Below the pieces are notes generated by a model. The model was given only the letters and a program-made list of their open reading frames with translations. It was not told where the DNA came from and did no database searches. Source: Gracilimonas sp046602855 (GTDB lineage: Bacteria > Bacteroidota > Rhodothermia > Balneolales > Balneolaceae). From it: 64,000 bases of DNA. Of this stretch, positions 18,103 to 25,502 are shown one piece after another; within the stretch, counting starts at the first letter, position 1, and every line of letters begins with the position of its first letter. The position numbers and the translations under genes were made by a program. The DNA lies in NCBI RefSeq assembly GCF_046602855.1, contig NZ_JBKINJ010000003.1:62001-126000 (forward strand). Reading direction: 5' to 3'.

Positions 18103-18186
18103 AACCGCAAAGAGCGCTAAGATCATGCAAAGTTCGCAGAATAAATGCTTAGCGTCCTCTGCGATACCTCCGCGTCCTTTGCAGTT
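18103..18186. repeat. CGCAAAG-type degenerate inverted repeat in the paaJ/paaY junction
   Basis: The left arm (18103-18140) carries AACCGCAAAG plus further GCAAAG and CGCAGA words; the right arm (18147-18186) carries their complements and ends CTTTGCAGTT. The outermost 10 bp match at 9 positions. This resembles the widespread intergenic AACCGCAGAG/CTCTGCGGTT-type repeats of Bacteroidota and other phyla (family knowledge, not checked). It fills essentially the whole paaJ-paaY spacer. Confidence 0.6.
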
Positions 18187-18191
18187 AATTA

Positions 18192-19400
18192 CTAAGTTTT
18201 TTCGATGATCACGGCCATACCTTGCCCCACGCCCACACACAACATACAAAGTGCATATTTATATGATTCTTTTTCGTGAAGTTCGATTGTAGCTGTTTGC
18301 AATAATCGCTGTCCGGTCATGCCCAGCGGGTGACCTAAGGCAATAGCTCCACCGTTTGGGTTGAGTCGGGGATCATTGTCATCCATTTCGAGGATTCGGG
18401 TTACACCGAGCGATTGCCCGGCAAAAGCTTCATTTAGCTCTATAATATCCATATCATCCAGCTTCATACCGGCGCGTTTTAATACTTTTTGAGCTGCTTC
18501 AACCGGACCCAATCCCATAATTCTTGGTTCAATTCCTGAAACAGCATGGGCCACAATTCTGGCTTTTGGCGTCAATCCAAAATCTTTGACTGCTTTATCA
18601 GAGGCGACCAATAAAGCTCCTGCACCGTCATTTAATCCTGAGGCATTCCCGGCAGTAACAGAGCCGCCTTTTTTAAATGCGGGACTAAGTTTAGCCAGTA
18701 TTTCAGGGGTGGTATCAGGTCGCATGAATTCATCGTGTTCAAATAGGTATGGATCCTGTTTTCTGCGGGGGATCTCAACCGGAATGATTTCTTTTGCAAG
18801 TCGGCCCGAATCACGTGCGGCTCCCGCTTTTTGCTGACTCCAGGCCGCAAACTTATCCTGGTCTTCTCTGCTGATATTATGCTTTTCAACGACATTTTCT
18901 GCGGTCATTCCCATGCCATCGGTTCCATACATTTCCTTCATTTTGGGATTAACGAATCTCCATCCAAAAGTTGAATCGTGCATTTCTGTGGTTCCTGAAT
19001 AGGGAGAAGATCCCTTTCCTAAAACGATAGGGCCACGAGTCATATGTTCTACGCCCCCGGTAATAAAAAGATCACCCTCTCTGGCTTTGATCGCATGATA
19101 GGCTTTCACAGTGGCACTCATTCCTGATGCACATAGTCGATTAATGGTTTCGCCGGGTACTGAAACGGGAATACCGGCTAGGAGAGAAGCCATTCTTGCC
19201 ACATTGCGATTATCCTCACCGGCCTGATTGGCACACCCAAGGATCACATCCTCAATAGATTCCAGGTCGATCTCAGGATTTCGTTTAATAAGTTCTTTTA
19301 TGGGTATGGCTGCGAGATCATCTGCCCGTATAGGGGAGAGAGAACCCTTTAATTTACCAATGGGAGTTCTTATTCCGTCAATAATATATGCTTCTGACAT
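18192..19400 (-). CDS. paaJ: PaaJ: 3-oxoadipyl-CoA / 3-oxo-5,6-dehydrosuberyl-CoA thiolase
   Basis: Codes for 402 aa, the normal length of PaaJ/PcaF. The acyl-enzyme Cys lies near residue 90 in NRLCASGMSA, the catalytic His near 355 in AIALGHPLGMTG, and the second Cys near 386 in CMLCVGVGQG. The N-terminal DGIRTPIGKLKGSL is typical of this thiolase branch. It performs two thiolytic steps that release acetyl-CoA and finally succinyl-CoA. It lies between paaI and paaY in the operon. Confidence 0.95.
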   Translation of the reverse strand: MSEAYIIDGIRTPIGKLKGSLSPIRADDLAAIPIKELIKRNPEIDLESIEDVILGCANQAGEDNRNVARMASLLAGIPVSVPGETINRLCASGMSATVKAYHAIKAREGDLFITGGVEHMTRGPIVLGKGSSPYSGTTEMHDSTFGWRFVNPKMKEMYGTDGMGMTAENVVEKHNISREDQDKFAAWSQQKAGAARDSGRLAKEIIPVEIPRRKQDPYLFEHDEFMRPDTTPEILAKLSPAFKKGGSVTAGNASGLNDGAGALLVASDKAVKDFGLTPKARIVAHAVSGIEPRIMGLGPVEAAQKVLKRAGMKLDDMDIIELNEAFAGQSLGVTRILEMDDNDPRLNPNGGAIALGHPLGMTGQRLLQTATIELHEKESYKYALCMLCVGVGQGMAVIIEKT

Positions 19401-19429
19401 ATAATTTTATATTTCTAAATATTAAATTT

Positions 19430-19852
19430 TTAATTATCCAATTCGTGTTGCTTTCCCGTTCGGTAGACGGTACCTCTGAATTCAGCGATCAATTCAGTAT
19501 TCTGATTAGAAACCCTGACTTTGTAAACTCCAATAGTTCGGCCATTTTGGAGCTCTTCAGTTTCGGCAGTCAACTCGTCTCCGACATTCACTTTCTTGGT
19601 AAAGTTGATGTTGTTTTCTAAAGCTAGCGAGAGCGAACCTCTTGAGTTTGAGGCAAAAGCTAAAGCACTGTCGGCTAAAGAAAAAGTAACCCCACCGTGG
19701 CAAACACCAAACCCATTTGTCATTTCCTCCCTGATCTTCACTGAGAGTTTACAGTAACCGGGCTCAGATTTTAAAACCTTAATTCCCATCCATTGGGAAA
19801 AGGCATCGCTCTGAAGCATCTTGTTTGTTATGGGATGGGTTTCTTTACTCAT
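19430..19852 (-). CDS. paaI: PaaI: hotdog-fold phenylacetyl-CoA pathway thioesterase
   Basis: Codes for 140 aa, the usual length. The hotdog thioesterase motif is GVCHGGVTFSLADSALAFAS, with the catalytic-type Asp in LADSA and the preceding HGG. PaaI hydrolyses hydroxyphenylacetyl-CoA esters formed in side reactions and so protects the CoA pool. It is cytosolic, between paaH and paaJ (29 bp before the paaJ start). Confidence 0.93.
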   Translation of the reverse strand: MSKETHPITNKMLQSDAFSQWMGIKVLKSEPGYCKLSVKIREEMTNGFGVCHGGVTFSLADSALAFASNSRGSLSLALENNINFTKKVNVGDELTAETEELQNGRTIGVYKVRVSNQNTELIAEFRGTVYRTGKQHELDN

Positions 19853-19878
19853 AGGTGTTGGCTTAAGGCTTTTATTCG

Positions 19879-19911
19879 TCAGTTTGCCAAAACTGAAAGC
19901 TGAAATCAGTT
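19879..19911. repeat. Small nested hairpins in the paaH/paaI junction
   Basis: TCAGTTT (19879-19885) pairs with AAACTGA (19890-19896), and AACTGA (19891-19896) can alternatively pair with TCAGTT (19906-19911). The spacer reads CTGAAAGCTGAAATCAGTTAG, in the same CTGA/CAGC style as the arms of unit A. No ORF is present. It ends close to the paaH stop (19924). Confidence 0.45.
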
Positions 19912-19923
19912 AGCTGATGGCTA

Positions 19924-21096
19924 TTATTTATAAAAATTCTTACCCTCAGCCACCATTTTTTTCAGCAGTGGGTTTGGACGGTATCGGTCTTCACGATATT
20001 CAACCTGTAGTGCTGTCATTCTGTCGAGCACATTCTTGAGTCCAATTTCATCACCCCATTTCAGTAATCCTTTTGGGTAATTAACTCCGTTTTGCATGGC
20101 TAAGTCAACATCTTCAATCGAGGCTATATTCATAAAAACGGCATCACAAGCCTCGTTTATCAGCATAGTTAGGATCCGGTTAAAAATATCCTGACCGACT
20201 TTTTCATCTTTATTTGGTGCAGAATTTTTGGACTCATCTTTGTAGTGGTAAAACCCGCGGCCTGATTTTCTGCCCAGCCAACCGGCCTCAACCATTCGTT
20301 TTTGGGCAAAAGACGGTTTGAACCGAGGATCGTAGTAAAACGCTTCAAAAACCGTACTGGTAACTTCATAATTCACATCATGGCCAATCAGATCCATGAG
20401 TTCAAAGGGACCCATGCGAAAACCGCCGATCTCTTTCATTGCCCAATCAATGGTAGCGGCATCAGCAATGCCTTCCTCGTATATGCGGAGTGCTTCTCCA
20501 TAGAAAGGTCGTGCCACACGATTCACGATGAATCCGGGAGTGTCTTTACCAGAAACGGTGATCTTGTCCCAGCTTTTAACGAAGTTTTTGGTCGAGTCAA
20601 ATATATCATCTTCAGTAGCAATTCCAGGAATGATCTCCACTAACTTCATCAGAGGAGCAGGATTAAAAAAGTGAACGCCTAAAAATCGCTCAGGTCGTTT
20701 CAGTGCTGATGAAATGGCCGCAATTGAAAGTGAGGAGGTATTGGAAGCTAAAACACAATTCCTTGGAACTATACCTTCAAGCCGCGCAAAGGTGTCTTTT
20801 TTAATATCGAGATCCTCAACAATGGCTTCGATTACAAATCCGCATTCGCCAAAGTCAGTGATGTTATCTACGAATTCAATTCGTTCAAGGATGTCATCAA
20901 TCTGGTCCTGGGTCATACGCTCTTTTTCAACCTGCCGTGATAAAATACTTTCCAGTCCTGCCTTTGATTTTTCAAGTTGTTGAGGATATGCATCGTAAAG
21001 AAAGACTTGATGCCCCTGAGTTGCTGCTACTTGCGCAATTCCGGTTCCCATTGTTCCGGCTCCAATAACGCCGACCTTAGTATCTTTTGGTATCAT
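19924..21096 (-). CDS. paaH: PaaH: 3-hydroxyadipyl-CoA dehydrogenase
   Basis: Codes for 390 aa from ATG at 21096 (MIPKDTKVGVIG); the frame is open 39 bp further upstream but family alignment favours this start. The Rossmann motif GAGTMGTG lies near residue 12, the catalytic His is in LGVHFFNPAPLM, and NTSSLSIAAI is typical. It carries the HCDH N domain plus a duplicated C-terminal HCDH domain. It oxidises 3-hydroxyadipyl-CoA with NAD. Neighbours are the DUF4260 gene upstream and paaI downstream. Confidence 0.93.
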   Translation of the reverse strand: MIPKDTKVGVIGAGTMGTGIAQVAATQGHQVFLYDAYPQQLEKSKAGLESILSRQVEKERMTQDQIDDILERIEFVDNITDFGECGFVIEAIVEDLDIKKDTFARLEGIVPRNCVLASNTSSLSIAAISSALKRPERFLGVHFFNPAPLMKLVEIIPGIATEDDIFDSTKNFVKSWDKITVSGKDTPGFIVNRVARPFYGEALRIYEEGIADAATIDWAMKEIGGFRMGPFELMDLIGHDVNYEVTSTVFEAFYYDPRFKPSFAQKRMVEAGWLGRKSGRGFYHYKDESKNSAPNKDEKVGQDIFNRILTMLINEACDAVFMNIASIEDVDLAMQNGVNYPKGLLKWGDEIGLKNVLDRMTALQVEYREDRYRPNPLLKKMVAEGKNFYK

Positions 21097-21219
21097 AGAA
21101 AATAGTTTGTTTAACGTCTGAAAAATCGCTTCCAAGATAATAAATCCAAAGCGGAATACTGTTTAAAATATGTACCAAAAAATGGAAATAGTAGCTTCGA
21201 AATTATTTCAATAGGCTGT

Positions 21220-21597
21220 TCAGTTTCCAATCCAACCCAGGTGTGTGTGTTTGAAGTCATCAGAAAATTTAAGACCGTAGCCAAATATACGATCAAAAGC
21301 AGCATGACCAAGGAATATAATACCAACAGTAAGGAGCCATTCAACTTCAATAAAATAACCGGTAAATATAACTGCGATCATAATGCCTTTATGGTGAAGA
21401 ATATTATAAGCTATTGAGCCAATTTGTTTGTTGATCAAATAAGCGCTAAATGAAACATCAGGCAGGAAAAAGAGAAGAGCAAACAACCAGAAGCTATAAG
21501 TGGTGGTCAATTCAAATAAGATGAGAGAACCCATGAAAAGAGTCAGTTCTTCAAAAATTAGAAGGACTTTTAAGGTTCTGCTGAGTTCAATTTTCAT
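21220..21597 (-). CDS. DUF4260 family membrane protein
   Basis: Codes for 125 aa with about four hydrophobic helices (about 9-30, 34-52, 66-82 and 86-104). The C-terminal DRIFGYGLKFSDDFKHTHLG is the family hallmark. The function of DUF4260 is unknown. It is inserted between paaG and paaH and is not a known pathway component. A role in substrate or product transport is only a guess. Confidence 0.85.
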   Translation of the reverse strand: MKIELSRTLKVLLIFEELTLFMGSLILFELTTTYSFWLFALLFFLPDVSFSAYLINKQIGSIAYNILHHKGIMIAVIFTGYFIEVEWLLTVGIIFLGHAAFDRIFGYGLKFSDDFKHTHLGWIGN

Positions 21598-21707
21598 AGC
21601 AGTTAATTTTTTTTGGTTTAACCGCAGAATACGAAAGTGATCTCTGAAAGTTCAGTAGGGAGTATTCTTTTCTTAGGTGAAAATTTAAGTCTGAGTAACC
21701 TTCGCCC

Positions 21708-22487
21708 TTATTTGCCTTTAAAATCTGGTTTTCGCTTCTCTAAAAAGGCCTGAACGCCTTCATTATAATCATGAGTGTTTCCAGCCTCAGCCTGAAGATC
21801 GGCTTCCAGTTTCATTTGGGATTCAAGATTGTTGTAGAAACCTGCATTAAAACCCTTTTTAGTGAGTCCAAATCCACGGGTTGGCATTTTGGCTAATTTT
21901 GAAGCTATAGCCTCAGCTTCTTTCATAAAAGCATTTTCCGGATACGATTTCCAGATCATTCCCATTTCAACGGCCTCCTGAGCTGATACTTTTTCACCCA
22001 GAAAGGTCAAAGCTGTAGCACGTGCTAATCCTATCAATCGTGGCAAAATGTAGGTTCCACCACTGTCAGGGATCAGTCCTATTTGTGAAAAGGATTGAAT
22101 GAACGTAGCTTCTTCACTGGCTATAACAATATCACAGGCTAGGGCAATGTTGGCTCCGGCTCCGGCTGCGGTTCCGTTTACTGCACAGACAACAGGTTTT
22201 TCCAGTTCACGAATACCTTTAATGATCGGAATGTAGGTATGGTAGACGATCTCACTCAGATCGCGCTCTGGATCATTAGAGATTTCAGTTGCTTCTGCCA
22301 GATCCTGACCTGCAGAAAATGCTCTGCCCGTTCCCCTTACTAAAACAGATCTAACTTCATCATTTGACTCAGCCTCCATTAGGGCTTCTTTCATTTGGTC
22401 GGCCATCTCAAAATTAAAGCTGTTGAGTTTGTCAGGCCGATTTAGTGTAATCGTGTAAACGCCGTTGGTGAGATTTGTTTCAATCAT
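21708..22487 (-). CDS. paaG: PaaG: 1,2-epoxyphenylacetyl-CoA isomerase
   Basis: Codes for 259 aa from ATG at 22487 (MIETNLTNG); a 10-residue extension is open but unlikely. The crotonase fold shows AFSAGQDL and AVNGTAAGAGANIALACD as oxyanion-hole segments, and QIGLIPDSGGTYILPR carries the pathway-typical Asp. The C-terminal EGVQAFLEKRKPDFKGK matches PaaG. It converts the ring epoxide into oxepin-CoA. It follows paaD in the operon. Confidence 0.93.
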   Translation of the reverse strand: MIETNLTNGVYTITLNRPDKLNSFNFEMADQMKEALMEAESNDEVRSVLVRGTGRAFSAGQDLAEATEISNDPERDLSEIVYHTYIPIIKGIRELEKPVVCAVNGTAAGAGANIALACDIVIASEEATFIQSFSQIGLIPDSGGTYILPRLIGLARATALTFLGEKVSAQEAVEMGMIWKSYPENAFMKEAEAIASKLAKMPTRGFGLTKKGFNAGFYNNLESQMKLEADLQAEAGNTHDYNEGVQAFLEKRKPDFKGK

Positions 22488-22602
22488 GGGTTTTAGGACT
22501 AGGTTGTTATTTGCCAAAGTGTGAGCGGAGTTTGTCGAAAAGAAATATGCGTACTCTGAGAACAGATTTCAAAGACAAACCAAAACTATAATAGTGTACA
22601 GC

Positions 22603-23112
22603 TTAAATGCATTTAAAATGCTCGAATGGTTGTTCACAGTTGTTACAATAGTATTGTGACTTGCAGGCGGTTGAACCAAACTGACTGACTAATTTAGTTT
22701 CGAAAGAGTCGCAAAAAGGGCAGGGTATGACTTTCGTTTTGGATAAATTCTTTAAAAAATCGTTTTCCTCTTCGGTTTTTTCCGGTGGTGCGATACCATA
22801 ATCTTTAAGCTTTGATTTGGCTTCTTCAGTCATCCAATCGGTAGTCCACGTTTCTGCGAAGTCGAGCTTCACTTTGAAATTTTCTACCTCTCTTTCTTCT
22901 AACTTTTCAACTACCAGCTTTTCAATTGCATTCATAGCGGGGCAGCCGGAATAGGTAGGTGTGATCTTAACCAATATATTACCGAGATTATCAATCTCAA
23001 CTTTCCGGGCAATTCCCATTTCCACAATATTTAATACCGGAATTTCAGGATCCGTTACTTCCCTCAGGAAATCCCAGATCTGCTCTTTAGTATGTAGTTG
23101 TTTGGTTGGCAT
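22603..23112 (-). CDS. paaD: PaaD: phenylacetyl-CoA epoxidase assembly protein
   Basis: Codes for 169 aa. The N-terminal MIP18/DUF59 domain (about 8-100) contains VTDPEIPVLNIVEMGIAR and TYSGCPAM. The C-terminal zinc-ribbon or Fe-S-type segment has CPFCDS and YYCNNCEQPFEHFKC. PaaD is needed to mature the PaaABC(E) complex, probably through metal-cluster delivery. It sits between paaC and paaG. A 23-bp inverted repeat separates it from paaC. Confidence 0.95.
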   Translation of the reverse strand: MPTKQLHTKEQIWDFLREVTDPEIPVLNIVEMGIARKVEIDNLGNILVKITPTYSGCPAMNAIEKLVVEKLEEREVENFKVKLDFAETWTTDWMTEEAKSKLKDYGIAPPEKTEEENDFLKNLSKTKVIPCPFCDSFETKLVSQFGSTACKSQYYCNNCEQPFEHFKCI

Positions 23113-23124
23113 TTATTAGTTTTG

Positions 23125-23184
23125 AGTCATGAGTAGTGGGTTTTGAGCAGAGTTCTCATGACTCAAAACCCACTACTCATGACT
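23125..23184. repeat. Perfect 23-bp inverted repeat in the paaC/paaD junction
   Basis: The arms 23125-23147 and 23162-23184 are perfect inverted repeats (outer word AGTCATGAGTAGTGGG) around a 14-nt loop. The right arm is related to the right arm of unit C (CACTATTCAAAACTCATGAC at 42870-42888). The hairpin fills the spacer between the paaC stop and the paaD start. It lacks a T-run, so it is not a classic terminator. Confidence 0.85.
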
Positions 23185-23187
23185 ATT

Positions 23188-23973
23188 TTATTTCCACTCT
23201 GCATCAGGATATGATCTGCGCAAAAACTGCATCTGTGCAAGCATATGTCCCAAATGCTCAGTGTGTATTCCCTTGCGACTGCCTGTCATCATAAATTGAT
23301 CCCAGTCAGGCACTGTCAATGTGGCTTCTGTTAAAGTATCCTCAATTAATTTTTTCCACTCGCCTTTGAATTCAGATGAGTCTACACCTAGTCCTTCATT
23401 TATCATGGTCTTATCAACTTCATCCATATAAAAAAGCTCGTCTGTATACATCCAGATTTCATCAAAAGAAGCTTGAATGCGGTCATGACTTTCCTCAGTG
23501 CCGTCACCCAATCTTAATACCCATTCCCTGGAATGACGCAGGTGGTATTTGATCTCCTTAAGGTGCTTGTTGATCATTCCTGCAAACTGCTCATCTTTGA
23601 CATCTTTCAGATAATGATACTGGAAGTAGCTGAATGCACTGAATATAAACTGACGAGCAACAGTAAATGCAAAGTCACCTTTGGGAAGCTCGCAAAGCTG
23701 AAGGTTGGTGAAATCCCTATCATCACGAAAGTAAGCAAAGTGGTCCTCGTCATGCCCTTCTCCTTCAATTTCTGCGGCATATTCGTAAAGGGCAGTAGCG
23801 TGACCGATAAGATCCAACGCAATATTGGCCATAGCCAGATCTTCCTCAAGCTGAGGTCCATGTCCACACCATTCGCTCATTCTTTGGCCAAAAATAAGGC
23901 GATCATCAGCTAACCTGAGCAAATAGGTAAGAAACGATTCTTTTTTTGCTAATTCTTTAGTTTCAGTACTCAT
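23188..23973 (-). CDS. paaC: PaaC: structural subunit of phenylacetyl-CoA epoxidase
   Basis: Codes for 261 aa, normal for PaaC. It is a ferritin-like, mostly helical protein; LADDRLIFGQRMSEWCGHGP near the N-terminus and HLKEIKYHLRHSREWVLRLG in the middle are strongly conserved. It pairs with PaaA and lacks a full catalytic diiron set in characterised relatives. The complex epoxidises the ring of phenylacetyl-CoA. Gene order A-B-C-D is conserved here. Confidence 0.95.
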   Translation of the reverse strand: MSTETKELAKKESFLTYLLRLADDRLIFGQRMSEWCGHGPQLEEDLAMANIALDLIGHATALYEYAAEIEGEGHDEDHFAYFRDDRDFTNLQLCELPKGDFAFTVARQFIFSAFSYFQYHYLKDVKDEQFAGMINKHLKEIKYHLRHSREWVLRLGDGTEESHDRIQASFDEIWMYTDELFYMDEVDKTMINEGLGVDSSEFKGEWKKLIEDTLTEATLTVPDWDQFMMTGSRKGIHTEHLGHMLAQMQFLRRSYPDAEWK

Positions 23974-24006
23974 CTTTCAAATAATTTTTAGTTGATCGCT
24001 ATTTGT

Positions 24007-24048
24007 TTAATGGTTGATCGGGAAATCCCAATAACGAATAACCATTAA
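24007..24048. repeat. Nested inverted repeat in the paaB/paaC junction
   Basis: TTAATGGTT (24007-24015) is repeated inverted at 24040-24048, immediately next to the paaB stop codon at 24049. A second small stem, GGG-AAAT-CCC (24020-24029), lies in the loop. No ORF is present. Confidence 0.55.
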
Positions 24049-24354
24049 CTATGATCTCTTTTTAACAGCTCTTGGTACACTGTAGAATTGCGGGTGCCTG
24101 TACGGTTTGTCATTAGCCGGATCAAAAAACGGTCCCATATCATCCGGAGTTGAGGCAGTGATATGTTTTGATTCAACTACCCAAATGCTCACGCCTTCAT
24201 TTCTTCGGGCATAGACATCACGCGCATTCTGAAGCGCCATTTCTTTGTCGGCTGCATGCAAACTTCCTGCGTGTTCGTGGGGCTTACCTGATTTTGGCTG
24301 AGTAAAAACCTCCCAAAGAGGCCAATTATCTTTCTCGGAATTATTATCTGACAT
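24049..24354 (-). CDS. paaB: PaaB: phenylacetyl-CoA epoxidase subunit
   Basis: Codes for 101 aa. The conserved WPLWEVFTQPKSGKPHEHAG and ALQNARDVYARRNEGVSIWV blocks identify PaaB. It bridges PaaAC heterodimers in the epoxidase complex. Neighbours are paaA upstream and paaC downstream. Confidence 0.95.
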   Translation of the reverse strand: MSDNNSEKDNWPLWEVFTQPKSGKPHEHAGSLHAADKEMALQNARDVYARRNEGVSIWVVESKHITASTPDDMGPFFDPANDKPYRHPQFYSVPRAVKKRS

Positions 24355-24363
24355 GAAAATCTT

Positions 24364-24424
24364 AGTTTCAACTGATTAAAAAGAGATAAGTAATCTGTTA
24401 ACTGGTGGCAGCTAACTGAAAACT
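24364..24424. repeat. Imperfect inverted repeats in the paaA/paaB junction
   Basis: The outer words AGTTTCA (24364-24370) and TGAAAACT (24417-24424) pair with one bulge. The inner hairpin GTTAACTG (24397-24404) with CAGCTAAC (24409-24416) pairs at 7 of 8 positions around a 4-nt loop. The word content (AACTG, CAGCTAACTGAAAACTG) matches the other junction repeats. Confidence 0.45.
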
Positions 24425-24430
24425 GTTTTT

Positions 24431-25375
24431 TTAAGATGCTTTTTCTTGGCTTAATTTTTTCTTTCGTGCGTAAGCATTGGCTGCTTCACGAACCCACTCA
24501 CCGTTTTCATGAGCTGCTCTTCTAGCTTTCATGCGTTCACGATTCATGATACCGTTACCTTTTACTACATCCCAGAATTCATCCCAGGGAATATTACCGA
24601 AATCCCAGTGACCGGATTCCTCATTATATTTCAGATCCGGATCGGGAATTTCGAGACCGATTGCATCGGCTTCCATGACCATACGGTCAACATAATGCTG
24701 ACGGAGTTCATCATTGGTTTTCAGCTTAACCTGCCATTTGATGAGCTCGGCGCTGTTTGGAGAATCGGTGTCATGCGGACCGAACATCATCAGGCTGGGC
24801 CACCACCAGCGATTTACAGAATCCTGAGCCATTTTTTGCTGTTCGGGTGTGCCGGAAGCCATCTTGGCTATCATCTCATATCCCTGCTTTTTGTGAAAAC
24901 TTTCTTCCTTGCAGATTCGAACGTTGGCACGAGAATAGGGTCCATATGAAGAGCGTGCCAACATGGTTTGATTTACAATCGCTGCCCCATCCACAAGCCA
25001 TCCGATCGCGCAAATATCGGCGTAAGTCATAGTAGGGTAGTTGAAAATACTTGAGTACTTGGCACTTCCATATAAATATTGATCAACGAGTTCTTTTCTT
25101 TCGATTCCCAAGGTTTCGGTCGCACTATACAAATAGAGACCATGACCGGCTTCGTCCTGAACCTTAGCAAGGAGTACCAATTTCCTTTTGAGTGATGGAG
25201 CTCGTTCGATCCAGTTCCCCTCCGGAAGCATACCCACGATTTCAGAGTGGGCATGCTGACTCATCATTCTGATTAATTGCTGGCGATACCGTTCTGGCAT
25301 CCAATCTTTGGGTTCAATTTTTTCTCCCGCATCAATGCGGGCTTGAAATTCGTCTAACTTTTCTTGATTCTCCAT
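24431..25375 (-). CDS. paaA: PaaA: catalytic diiron subunit of phenylacetyl-CoA epoxidase
   Basis: Codes for 314 aa, the normal length. The ferritin-like diiron fold keeps the VQDEAGHGLYLYSATETLG segment with the Glu/His metal ligands, and EESFHKKQGYEMI with the second Glu-x-x-His pair. It binds phenylacetyl-CoA and carries out the O2-dependent epoxidation. It is the first gene of the long minus-strand operon, divergent from hppD. Its electron donor PaaE is not encoded in the window. Confidence 0.96.
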   Translation of the reverse strand: MENQEKLDEFQARIDAGEKIEPKDWMPERYRQQLIRMMSQHAHSEIVGMLPEGNWIERAPSLKRKLVLLAKVQDEAGHGLYLYSATETLGIERKELVDQYLYGSAKYSSIFNYPTMTYADICAIGWLVDGAAIVNQTMLARSSYGPYSRANVRICKEESFHKKQGYEMIAKMASGTPEQQKMAQDSVNRWWWPSLMMFGPHDTDSPNSAELIKWQVKLKTNDELRQHYVDRMVMEADAIGLEIPDPDLKYNEESGHWDFGNIPWDEFWDVVKGNGIMNRERMKARRAAHENGEWVREAANAYARKKKLSQEKAS

Positions 25376-25376
25376 G

Positions 25377-25390
25377 TGGAAGCGCTTTTT
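25377..25390. promoter_or_regulatory. LacI/cre-like site at the paaA start (weak)
   Basis: TGGAAGCGCTTTTT matches 12 of the 14 positions of the LacI/CcpA-type pattern TGNAANCGNTNNCA, and contains the palindrome AAGCGCTT. It lies 2-15 bp before the paaA start codon, in the divergent paaA/hppD region (25376-25502). No LacI-family gene is in the window. Confidence 0.3.
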
Positions 25391-25502
25391 TATTTTGTAA
25401 ATTAAACAATGTGAGCCTTACAATCATTCGAAAGATAGTTTAAAATCGTTAAAAAACGGAAAGGCCCACTAAGCTAATTGAAATTTAAGAGAACCAAGTA
25501 AA

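Noticed and set aside
21111..21350. Minus-strand 79-codon frame overlapping the DUF4260 gene
   Set aside because: It is out of frame with the recognised DUF4260 protein and lacks any family match.
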